The notes below the pieces were generated by a model. It ran no database searches, had not been told where the DNA came from, and saw only the letters and a program-made list of their open reading frames with translations. From Lateolabrax maculatus (lineage: Eukaryota > Chordata > Actinopteri > Acropomatiformes > Lateolabracidae), in the NCBI GenBank assembly GCA_031216445.1, contig CM062218.1, forward strand, positions 21,861,501 to 21,925,500: a DNA stretch of 64,000 bases. Reading direction: 5' to 3'. This document shows, piece after piece, positions 6,025 through 15,393 of the stretch. Within the stretch, counting starts at the first letter, position 1. Every line of letters begins with the position of its first letter. Both the position numbers and the translations under genes were made by a program.

Positions 6025-9000
6025 ATGGAAGGCACACATAGCAAGAGAAAACAAAGAGGACAGAGGAGAAAGAACACTGACATCCAGCAAAAGACAAAGC
6101 TGGAATACATGGAACGCTCCGGGGAGGTTGGCCTTTCTTTTAATTTCCACCTCAGTTCCCTGGAAGCACAACTTAGAGCTGAGCTGAAGGACAGCGAGGC
6201 CAAGCTCACCCATAGTACATTTGAGGGGAGAGTCCACTTGGAAATCCAAAAGGAATCGCTGGATATTTTGCTTGTTCAGCTCCAAGATCAGAAAGTGGAC
6301 AACAACTGGAGCCGTGACAAAGAGCTGATGCAAAGCGAGATATGTTGCCTGAAAGCCCGGCTACAAGAGGCTCTGGGCAAACATGTCAACTCTTCACAGA
6401 CGGAGATCGAACATCTGAAAGTAAACCAGAGGAAGATCTGCGCGACGCTGCGGAAAGCTCAGAGTGAGCTTGAGCAGCAGACTCAAACCAGCAATGACCT
6501 TCAAGTGAAACTGAAGCAGGTGAAGGAAGAACTCTTTCACAAAGACACAGCAGAGTTTGAGGCTCGCTCAAAAGCAGAGCTGTTGGAGACAGATCTTGCC
6601 TGCGAGATTGCTCAAACTGAAAAGCTGGAGCAGAAATTGACCAAGATGAAGGAAGCTCTACTGAAACAGAAGGACGACAATAAAAAGACCCTGGAAAGAT
6701 CCCAGGCCTCTCATCGAGTCCAGCTGGAGGAACACAAAACCAAGACCAGCAGGATTTCATCGGCCCTGAAAAATGCAGAAGGTCAGCTAAAGATTGAGCG
6801 CCTCCGTCTGCAGCAGGAAAAAACCTCCCACCAGAAGGAGATGGACACATCCAGAGCTCTCTATGCTGCTCAGCTTGACGAGCAGAAAGAAGAGAACAAC
6901 AGCCTTGTGGCTGCTCTGAAAAAGGCTGAGCAGCAGTTGGAGAGTCATCGTATCGAATGGCAGGAGGACAAGTCATCCCTCCTTCAGGCCACAGAGAGCC
7001 TCCAGAAGACTCTGCAGGAGAAGGAGCAGGAGTGGCAGAAGGACAAGTCATCCCTCCTTCAAAACGCTGAGGGCCTCAAGAAGACTCTGCGGCAGAAGGA
7101 GCAGGATTTGCAGCAGGACAAGTCATCCCTCCTTCAGGCCACCAAGGACCTCCAGAAGACTCTGAGTGAGCTTGAGCAGGAGACTACCACCAGCAAGGCC
7201 CTTCAAGTCAAACTGGAGCAGGTGAAGGGAGAGAATGAAGCCCTCCAAAATGAAATAGAGGCAACAAACTTAGTGGTCCACACTGAAAAGCAACTGCGTT
7301 CAGTGGCTGAAAAGAACTTTGAGACAACCGCCCATTCCCTGAAGGTGCAGCTCTTTGAGAAAGACACAGCAGAGTTTGAGGCTCGCTCAAAAGCAGAGCT
7401 GTTAGAGACAGATCTTGCCTGCGAGATTGCTCAAACTGAAAAGCTGGAGCAGAAATTGACCAAGATGAAGGAAGCTCTACTGAAACAGAAGGATGACAAT
7501 AAAAAGACCCTGGAAAGATCCCAGGCCTCTCATCGAGTCCAGCTGGAGGAACACAAAACCAAGACCAGCAGGATTTCATCGGCCCTGAAAAATGCAGAAG
7601 GTCAGCTAAAGATTGAGCGCCTCCGTCTGCAGCAGCAAAAAACCTCCCACCAGAAGGAGATGGACACATCCAGAGCTCTCTATGCTGCTCAGCTTGGCGA
7701 GCAGAAAGAAGAGAACAACACCCTTGTGGCTGCTCTAAAAAAGGCTGAGCAGCAGTTGGAGAGTCATCGTATCGAGTGGCAGGAGGACAAGTCATCCCTC
7801 CTTCAGGCCACAGAGGGCCTCCAGAAGACTCTGCAGGAAAAGGAGCAGGAGTGGCAGGAGGACAAGTCATCCCTCCTTCAAAATGCTGAGAGCCTCAAGA
7901 AGACTCTGCACCAGAAGGAGCAGGAGTTGCAGCAGGACAAGTCATCCCTCCTTCAGGCCACCAAGGGCCTCCAGAAGACTCTGAGTGAGCTTGAGCAGGA
8001 GACTACCACCAGCAAGGCCCTTCAAGTCAAACTGGAGCAGGTGAAGGGAGAGAATGAAGCCCTCCGAAATGAAATAGAGGCAACAAACTTAGTGGTCTGC
8101 ACTGAAAAGCAACTGCGTTCAGTGGCTGAAAAGAACTTTGAGACAACTGCCCATTCCCTGAAGGTGCAGCTCTTTGAGAAAGACACAGCAGAGTTTGAGG
8201 CTCGCTCAAAAGCAGAGCTGTTGGAGACAGATCTTGCCTGCGAGATTGCTCAAACTGAAAAGCTGGAGCAGAAATTGACCAAGATGAAGGAAGCTCTACT
8301 GAAACAGAAGGACGACAATAAAAAGACCCTGGAAAGATCCCAGGCCTCTCATCGAGTCCAGCTGGAGGAACGCAAAACCAAGACCAGCAGGATTTCATCG
8401 GCCCTGAAAAATGCAGAAGGTCAGCTAAAGATTGAGCGCCTCCGTCTGCAGCAGGAAAAAACCTCCCACCAGAAGGAGATGGACACATCCAGAGCTCTCT
8501 ATGCTGCTCAGCTTGGCGAGCAGAAAGAAGAGAACAATACCCTTGTGGCTGCTCTAAAAAAGGCTGAGCAGCAGTTGGAGAGTCATCGTATCGAGTGGCA
8601 GGAGGACAAGTCATCCCTCCTTCAGGCCACAGAGGGCCTCCAGAAGACTCTGCAGGAGAAGGAGCAGGAGTGGCAGGAGGACAAGTCATCCCTCCTTCAA
8701 AACGCTGAGAGCCTCAAGAAGAAACTGCAGCAGAAGGAGCAAGAGTTGCAGCAGGACAAGTCATCCCTCCTTCAGGCCACCAAGGGCCTCCAGAAGACTC
8801 TGAGTGAGCTTGAGCAGGAGATTACCACCAGCAAGGCCCTTCAAGTCAAACTGGAGCAGGTGAAGGGAGAGAATGAAGCCCTCCGAAATGAAATAGAGGC
8901 AACAAACTTAGTGGTCTGCACTGAAAAGCAACTGCGTTCAGTGGCTGAAAAGAACTTTGAGACAACTGCCCATTCCCTGAAGGTGCAGCTCTTTGAGAAA

Positions 9001-10485
9001 GACACAGCAGAGTTTGAGGCTCGCTCAAAAGCAGAGCTGTTGGAGACAGATCTTGCCTGCGAGCTTGCTCAAACTGAAAAGCTGGAGCAGAAATTGACCA
9101 AGATGAAGGAAGCTCTACTGAAACAGAAGGACGACAATAAAAAGACCCTGGAAAGATCCCAGGCCTCTCATCGAGTCCAGCTGGAGGAACGCAAAACCAA
9201 GACCAGCAGGATTTCATCGGCTCTGAAAAATGCAGAAGGTCAGCTAAAGATTGAGCGCCTCCGTCTGCAGCAGGAGAAAACCTCCCACCAGAAGGAGATG
9301 GACACATCCAGAGCTCTCTATGCTGCTCAGCTTGATGAGCAGAAAGAAGAGAACAACAGCCTTGTGGCTGCTCTGAAAAAGGCTGAGCAGCAGTTGGAGA
9401 GTCATCGTATCGAGTGGCAGGAGGACAAGTCATCCCTCCTTCAGGCCACAGAGGGCCTCAAGAAGACTCTGCGGCAGAAGGAGCAGGAGTGGCAGCAGGA
9501 CAAGTCATCCCTCCTTCAGGCCACCGAGGGCTTCAAGAAAACTCTGCAGGAGAAGGAGCAGGAGTGGCAGAAGGACAAGTCATCCCTCCTTCAGGCCACA
9601 GAGGGCCTCAAGAAGAAACTGCAGCAGAAGGGGCAGGAGTGTCAGCAGGACAAGTCATTCCTCTTTCAGGCCACTAAGGGCCTCCAGAAGACTCTGAGTG
9701 AGCTTGAGCAGCAGACTACCACCAGCAAGGACCTTCAAGTCAAACTGGAGCAGGTGAAGGGAGAGAATGAAGCCCTCCGAAATGAAATAGAGGCAACAAA
9801 CTTAGTGGTTCGCACTGAAAAGGAGCTGCGCGCAGTGGCTGAAAACAACCTCATGACGACCGCCCATTTCCTGAAGGTGCAGCTCTTTGAGAAAGACACA
9901 GCAGAGTTTGAGGCTCACTTAAAAGCAGAGCTTTTGGAGACACATATTGCTTGTGAGATCGCTCAAACTGAAAAGCTGAAGCAGAAATTGACCAAGATGA
10001 AGGAAGCTCTACTGAAACAGAAGGACGACAATAAGAAGACTCTGGAAAGATCCCAGGCCTCTCATCGAGTCCAACTGGAAGAATGCAGAGCCAAGACCAG
10101 TAAGATTTTATCTGCCCTGAAAAATGCAGAAGGTCTGCTGGAGATTGAGCGCCTCTGCCTGCAGCAGGAGAAAACGTCCCTCCAGAAGGAGATGGAGACA
10201 TCCAGAGCTTTCTATGCTGCTCAGCTTGTTGAGCAGAAAGAAGAGAACAACACCCTTGTGACTGCTCTCAAAGAGGCTGAGCAGCAGTTGGAGAGTCATC
10301 GTATCAAGTGGCAGGAGGACAAGTCATCCCTCGTTCAAGCCACAGAAGGCCTCCAGAAGACTCTGCAGGAGAAGGAGCAGGAGTGGCAGGAGACTGAGGG
10401 ATCCATGAGGTCCCAGCTTGAAGACCTCGTGAGCCAGCTCACTAAAAAGAAAAAGAAAAATAACTGGTACAAAAAACTTTTCTAA
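6025..10485 (+). CDS. Coiled-coil repeat protein, copy B (1486 aa, five modules), reference copy
   Basis: Intronless gene, function unknown. The ATG at 6025 is chosen for its strong context (A at -3, G at +4), its place 71 bases after a TATA box, and an in-frame TGA at 5956-5958. The open frame reaches a TTG at 5968, which I do not count as a start. Residues 1-146 are unique, with a basic stretch KRKQRGQRRK at 7-16 that could be a nuclear signal. Five modules begin at residues 147 (234 aa, lacking 39 residues), 381, 654 (273 aa each), 927 (298 aa, one extra 25-residue repeat) and 1225 (divergent, C-terminal). The tail is KKKKKNNWYKKLF. No proline, signal peptide or membrane segment is seen; heptad-like spacing of Leu/Ala/Ile predicts a very long rod. 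B-specific residues include His in VVHTEK and Gln in LQQQKTS. A structural, centrosomal, ciliary or nuclear-matrix-like role is possible but not shown. Confidence 0.9.
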   Translation: MEGTHSKRKQRGQRRKNTDIQQKTKLEYMERSGEVGLSFNFHLSSLEAQLRAELKDSEAKLTHSTFEGRVHLEIQKESLDILLVQLQDQKVDNNWSRDKELMQSEICCLKARLQEALGKHVNSSQTEIEHLKVNQRKICATLRKAQSELEQQTQTSNDLQVKLKQVKEELFHKDTAEFEARSKAELLETDLACEIAQTEKLEQKLTKMKEALLKQKDDNKKTLERSQASHRVQLEEHKTKTSRISSALKNAEGQLKIERLRLQQEKTSHQKEMDTSRALYAAQLDEQKEENNSLVAALKKAEQQLESHRIEWQEDKSSLLQATESLQKTLQEKEQEWQKDKSSLLQNAEGLKKTLRQKEQDLQQDKSSLLQATKDLQKTLSELEQETTTSKALQVKLEQVKGENEALQNEIEATNLVVHTEKQLRSVAEKNFETTAHSLKVQLFEKDTAEFEARSKAELLETDLACEIAQTEKLEQKLTKMKEALLKQKDDNKKTLERSQASHRVQLEEHKTKTSRISSALKNAEGQLKIERLRLQQQKTSHQKEMDTSRALYAAQLGEQKEENNTLVAALKKAEQQLESHRIEWQEDKSSLLQATEGLQKTLQEKEQEWQEDKSSLLQNAESLKKTLHQKEQELQQDKSSLLQATKGLQKTLSELEQETTTSKALQVKLEQVKGENEALRNEIEATNLVVCTEKQLRSVAEKNFETTAHSLKVQLFEKDTAEFEARSKAELLETDLACEIAQTEKLEQKLTKMKEALLKQKDDNKKTLERSQASHRVQLEERKTKTSRISSALKNAEGQLKIERLRLQQEKTSHQKEMDTSRALYAAQLGEQKEENNTLVAALKKAEQQLESHRIEWQEDKSSLLQATEGLQKTLQEKEQEWQEDKSSLLQNAESLKKKLQQKEQELQQDKSSLLQATKGLQKTLSELEQEITTSKALQVKLEQVKGENEALRNEIEATNLVVCTEKQLRSVAEKNFETTAHSLKVQLFEKDTAEFEARSKAELLETDLACELAQTEKLEQKLTKMKEALLKQKDDNKKTLERSQASHRVQLEERKTKTSRISSALKNAEGQLKIERLRLQQEKTSHQKEMDTSRALYAAQLDEQKEENNSLVAALKKAEQQLESHRIEWQEDKSSLLQATEGLKKTLRQKEQEWQQDKSSLLQATEGFKKTLQEKEQEWQKDKSSLLQATEGLKKKLQQKGQECQQDKSFLFQATKGLQKTLSELEQQTTTSKDLQVKLEQVKGENEALRNEIEATNLVVRTEKELRAVAENNLMTTAHFLKVQLFEKDTAEFEAHLKAELLETHIACEIAQTEKLKQKLTKMKEALLKQKDDNKKTLERSQASHRVQLEECRAKTSKILSALKNAEGLLEIERLCLQQEKTSLQKEMETSRAFYAAQLVEQKEENNTLVTALKEAEQQLESHRIKWQEDKSSLVQATEGLQKTLQEKEQEWQETEGSMRSQLEDLVSQLTKKKKKNNWYKKLF
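6463..10485 (+). repeat. In-frame coding modules (819 bp) and 75-bp sub-repeats of copy B
   Basis: Modules start at the SELEQ codons: 6463 (702 bp), 7165 (819), 7984 (819), 8803 (894) and 9697 (789 to the stop). The 894 is 819 plus one extra 75-bp repeat. The 75-bp repeat encodes DKSSLLQATEGLQKTLQEKE followed by about five more residues. Modules 1-3 carry three tandem copies, module 4 four, module 5 one. 273 residues is exactly 39 heptads; 25 is three heptads plus four, a stutter that coiled coils tolerate. The same layout starts at 15832 (C), 25201 (D), 33751 (E), 43120 (F), 52834 (G) and 61735 (H). Confidence 0.93.
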
Positions 10486-11030
10486 TGCCCGGATCCAAGA
10501 ACTTCACGCACAGAAGAACAAATGCTCATACACATGCACTTACACAAACACACGCACCATGCACTTGTTCTTGTATACTTGTGAGGATTAATCAGTTGAA
10601 TCAGTCTTAACCCCCAAACAGCTCTTTGTAGAGGGCTGTTTGAGGATTAAGACTTGTTTTTACACTTGGAAAGTGAGGCTAAGCTCTCTTCACTTTTCTG
10701 GTGTTAAACTGAAACTGGTCCTCACAAATATATAAATACTAGTGCACACACTTACACACACACACCCAGCCGTCCGAGGAGAGGGGATCTCTCTTTGAAT
10801 TGCCTTTCCCGAGGTTTCTTCTCATGTTCCTTAAGCTGTTCTTAGGTTCATGGGGAGTTTTTCCTCGTCTTCTTAGAGAGCTCGGGCTGGGCACCTGCTG
10901 CTGATGTGGGCCTGTCAGTGCCACTGAAACACCTTGAGCAACACAAATAATCTCATCTTCACTTCTGGGCATTCAAAAAATAATTCAATCAATCAATCAA
11001 TCAATCAATAAATTGATTAATTACAATGTC
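10486..11030 (+). other. Probable 3' UTR of copy B (hairpin 10603-10654, AATAAA 11007-11012)
   Basis: Same order as after copy A; the teleost-type repeat is at 10810-10942. The T-run after AATAAA reads nine T then GTC, where A, F and G have eight T then CGTC. Confidence 0.5.
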
Positions 11031-11220
11031 ATGTTTTTTTTTGTCTTTCTGTATTTGGTCTACAGTCAAATGAGTAATATTAAATGTTCTGTTTGATGTA
11101 TGAATATTTTCACTACTGGTAAAAACTAAACGATTACATAATGTTGTCAGAGCCTACAATGTGTCAACACTTTGGTACCAAAAATGTAGTATATACAAAC
11201 ATTATGTCCATTTTATGCAA

Positions 11221-11379
11221 CTTTATACTTCTACTCCACTGCTTTTCAGAGGATTTTTTGTACTTTTTACTGCAGAACATTTATTTGACAGCTATAGATA
11301 CAGCAGATTATAATTTTACATTTCAAAAAACTTTTGATAAGCTTATAAATACAATGCATTATCAAAGAGTAAACCATTT
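11221..11379. repeat. Teleost-type repeat (TACTTCTACTCCACTGC), spacer B
   Basis: Copy of the element at 1852. Confidence 0.55.
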
Positions 11380-11802
11380 ATGTTTGAGACTCACAAACAA
11401 GCAGATGTCTATGAGTTCAGATATTTGTCAGTTTCCTGTCTAAACCTTTCCAGTGGTTTCATTCAAGAAAATGGTTCTAGGCTTAGAGAAGTACAACGAT
11501 CCAATATCTCGGGGAAAAGCAAAGATTAGAGAAAAATCCAAATTAAATTAAAGTGCTCAAAGCTTGAGTACAGGACTTTTACATATAAATGATTGTTACA
11601 TTCAAGCCCTGGTCAAACGCTGGGGTACCTATAGCGATGCGTTTTACATCAACCAGCAATGATTGGTTCGCCAAGAGACAAAGGGGGGAGCAACTGTAGC
11701 GACGGAGTAGGCTACAGCAACTAGGAGTATGGAGGAATCACCTAATAGGCGTCCAAGAAAAGTTTCTAATGCTCCAGATAAAAAAGAAGCTCAGCATTCA
11801 GA

Positions 11803-12144
11803 CCATAGACTATATAAAAGAAGTGGACCTAGCCTCTGTGACGTCACCCCTTGGTTTGTGGATATCCGTTCTGTAGCCTCAAGATTGCCGTTTTGGAGCC
11901 AGAAGTGACGTTATTTAGAAAAAGAAAACAACAGCTAGCGATTGAGACCATAAACTCATTAGAAGTATGTTTACTGAGGTAATAAATCAAGTAAGAAGTA
12001 AGGTCCTTTTCTCATAGACGCTATACAGTCGGACTTCTTTTTGCAGCCTGTGTAGTCACCCCCTGGTGGCCATTAAAAAGAATGCAGGTTTAAGGTACTT
12101 CTGCATTGGCTTCAGTTTTCAGACCCAGAGGTTGCCGCTTGGTT
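11803..12144. repeat. Teleost-type repeat with CRE, spacer B
   Basis: Copy of the element at 2434; TGACGTCA is at 11839-11846. Confidence 0.6.
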
Positions 12145-12274
12145 CAGAGGAAGGATTACAGTCCAAAAAAGAAAGTGACGATTGAAAGCGGCACATGGGC
12201 TGGACTACGGGAGGTAACGCCGGAGTCATTGGAAAGTCGTGAAGCTTGTCACTGGGGCTTGTTTTGGGTTTACA

Positions 12275-12357
12275 ATCATTCTTGCCAAGTTGTCTAAGGA
12301 GCTGTGTTCAGGTCACAGTCTCCCCTGGAGGCTTGGGTTGGAATCCCACTTTGGACA
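12275..12357 (+). pseudogene. tRNA-Leu(CAG)-like pseudogene, spacer B
   Basis: Same defects as the copy at 2906. Just downstream, GCACAGGAACC is shared with spacers F and G (GCACTGGAACC in A, C, D, E). Confidence 0.75.
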
Positions 12358-12584
12358 AGTAGTGTTTTGCACAGGAACCGTTCCCTTTAACATTACACTG
12401 GGATCGAAAAGTCAAAAGTTATGCTGGGACAGGCCTATGAAAAAATACAGTGTTAGTACTACACCTACAGCATTTGTAACACTGCGTTCACACATACAGA
12501 TTCATAGTAGTAGGCAGTCTTTTTCACATTGTATCTGCCGTGTCACTGGTATTGTTGAATGCCTTCCTTGTCACAGTCTCTGCA

Positions 12585-12655
12585 TTGTCCATGGTGTCAT
12601 GGTTAGTCCTCTGAACTCTTAATCCAGCAACTGAGTTCAAATCTCTGTGGAACCT
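12585..12655 (+). pseudogene. tRNA-Gln-like pseudogene, spacer B
   Basis: Copy of the element at 3216, anticodon CTT. Confidence 0.72.
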
Positions 12656-13350
12656 GGTTTTAAAGTAGGAATACATGTTCATGCAAACTTAAAACAACTC
12701 TCAGCACTGCGTTTTTTGTGCATGATATTTCAGGTCCCAGTGAGACCTGCATTTTGAATTACAAAACATTCTAAACGTATTTTTAGACAAGTACTTGTTC
12801 AATAACAATTAAAATAGAATTGTTTATTCACAATAAAACAAACACCCCCCTAACTCTACCATACTTGGCATCTCCCCCGGAGAACCCCTTTACAAGCAGC
12901 AGTTCGGGGTCTAAACAGAAGAGAGCAGCTACAGCAGAGGAGAAACAGGTGACAACTACTTGTTTTCTGGCGAAACACTTTTAACAATAAATGAAAATGT
13001 TTGCACAAAGACAAGTCCCTGTGTCTTATTGTTTTAAAATACATTCTGTGTGCTTTGTTACACTACAACCAACGATAAACAGAATATATTAACACTTTGT
13101 TAGCGGGCCTCCCGACATTAACAAACAAGTAAGTAATGATGACGATGTCAAATCATGCTATGCTGACACTACAACACAGACACCTCCAAGCTGGCTTGAT
13201 TTAATTATAATGGAAGTGGCGATGCGGCGTGTGTGCGTGCGAGTGTGCATCTTACTTTATAGGGCACGGTTCCCCACGTGACAATGACACATTTCATGTG
13301 TTATATTGGGATATTTATGTAAATTTCCACTAAATGTGGGATTTTTTACA

Positions 13351-13384
13351 GTCAGGATGACTGAGCGGTCTAAGGCTCTGCGTT
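13351..13384 (+). pseudogene. tRNA-Leu 5' half, spacer B
   Basis: Copy of the 34-nt element at 3982. Confidence 0.6.
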
Positions 13385-13916
13385 AAGCTGTGGAACATTT
13401 GTCCGTCAAAGAATGGGAAGAAGGGGGGAGAAGGGGAAAAATGTGAAAACAAAAGGAAAAATGTAGCTATTTTGTGTCCATATATTTTTGAAGAATGCAT
13501 TTTTAGCTGCCTGAACACAAAGTGGAAACTTTCGATGCTTCTAAATGCTTTGGACGTGCTGTAGACGAGATTTGAGCTGACAAACTGTGGACAGCTGCAC
13601 ATTGCTTTATTTGGACATCACTTGGAGTTGGGGGTGTTCCCCAGTTATAAAGCTGGCCTACTGACACGCTCAAGGGACTCTATTTGCTGTTGTTCACGTC
13701 CCTGTTCCCCAAAGTTTAGTTTGTAAATAATTAGACAATAAATGATAAATGCAAAGAAATAATTTCCTTTGAAGTTCCTCCCTGCACCTTGCAAGATTGT
13801 TTGGATTCTTTTATAAATGCAAATATTTTTCTTGTGAAAAAAACATTTTTATACATATACTTCTTATTCATGTGAATAATTTCATTATGTGTAATAATTC
13901 CTTGTTAATATCCAAG

Positions 13917-14103
13917 ATGGCGGCTGCCTATATGGAGCATTTAACGGCTGGCTACAGCGGCAGTATTAAACGGAGTGGACGGTAAATTTTCTCTAAAAGA
14001 AGAACAAACAACGGCACTTAAACTTTATGTTGATAAGAAATATGTGTTTGCCCAACTTCTGACAGGACGTACCCTACGACAGGATGCCATTTTTTCGCTC
14101 TGA
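13917..14103 (+). pseudogene. RecQ-like fragment, spacer B
   Basis: Copy of 4548-4734 with the same frame break and the YY1-type motif at 13914. Confidence 0.4.
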
Positions 14104-14618
14104 TTGGTTGTCTCAGCCTGTTTATAGTGCCCCTTGGAAATCGAAAAGGAACTGAGAGGTTCCAGATTAATACACATGCGAATTAGTCTGGCAATGCCAA
14201 GCTCCTGTTGTACACAAACTGTCATTAAAAACACCCAGTTGTACATTTGCTGTACAGCTGTTTTGGTTGTTCATAGAAAAAGAAATAGAGACTTTTGAAA
14301 GATTAAATTAAAACAGACCACGAAAAGTACAACAAATATATTTAAAAAAAAAAAAATGTTTTTTTTTTGTTTTTATTTTCATTATTTCTTTCTTTTGTCC
14401 TGTCTCTTAGATATTTTGCACATGGGCAACATGCTTGTGCTGTAAATTTGGGGGTTTGGGTTCTACGTGAACCCTGGGTTCTAATCATAGCTACCTGCAA
14501 CAATGACTTATTGTTTTGACCATTTTAAATCAGTATGATCAAGGCAGTTATTTGCAACACCCTCCCATTATCATTCTCCATATTTTAAGCATATTATTAA
14601 TGATTTTAATGCACATTA

Positions 14619-14778
14619 TATTAAAGCAATATCACACAGGTCATGCTGTTGTACTGAATATAAGCACAGCTGTGATTCAGTCGTAGGGACGAGGCCGCAG
14701 GCCGAGTACAGAAGAAAATTACAGTTGTGCTGATATTCCGTACAACAGCATGACCTGGAGTGTGATATTGCTTTAATA
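14619..14778. mobile_element. MITE, spacer B
   Basis: Copy of the inverted-repeat element at 5250. Confidence 0.75.
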
Positions 14779-15245
14779 CAACAGTTCTACAAGCACCATT
14801 TATTAGTTAACAGTAATAAGCGATAACAAATTATGATTTGTTTGTTTAATCATGTATTTGGCTCTGCCAACACAAATTGTTCCGTAACTGGACTGGGACT
14901 GGACTGTTGCCTAGCAACACGTAAATATTTTTGTGCACACTAGCTGGCTTGCTACTTTGTGTAAAGTCAGGTCTACATTGATAAGACAGTACGTTGCGCC
15001 ATCGTTTCCTGCTCTGCAACTTTTTGGAGAGCTTTCAGACATGCAAGACAGACAAGCTTTTTGTTTCTATTTTCTGTGTTCTGCAACTTATTAAAAATCT
15101 CAATTACAATCACAATTCACAACTGTTTTGTAATTGTATTTGGCATCCATCTTAGATACCATTGCATTTGTATATTCAAATATAAATAAACTGGTATCCA
15201 CTAGCAACAAAAAGATGAAGGGATAGAATGAAACCAACTCCATAA

Positions 15246-15323
15246 CCAATTGTAATGAAGATTAAAGGAATAGAATCCTATAGACATCATGGACTTTAGA
15301 ATGTTGTCAGGATGCTATAAATA
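15246..15323 (+). promoter_or_regulatory. Core promoter of copy C
   Basis: CCAAT at 15246 and TATAAATA at 15316-15323; X-box at 14906-14918. Identical spacing to the promoter of copy B. Confidence 0.6.
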
Positions 15324-15393
15324 CTGAGACCAAAGTTTGGTTCTGACACAAATTTCCACACAAAGATTTCCTGACACAAATTTCACGGTGACA

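Noticed and set aside
6386..9433. Long minus-strand open frames of 195-221 codons opposite each module (for example 6386-7051, 7208-7870, 8027-8689), repeated in all copies
   Set aside because: They are shadows of the coding repeat: the + strand codon usage (few CTA, TTA or TCA codons in that frame) leaves the antisense frame open. They change with the module, have no start context and no recognisable domain.
9414..9677. An 87-codon + strand frame (MAGGQVIPPSGHRG...) inside the gene, repeated in each copy
   Set aside because: It is an alternate frame of the 75-bp repeats within the main gene; its periodicity comes from that repeat.
6025..10485. Assigning the protein to myosin, golgin, trichohyalin or CENP families
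   Set aside because: Any similarity would rest on Glu/Lys/Gln/Leu-rich heptads shared by all coiled coils; the unique ends match nothing I recognise.
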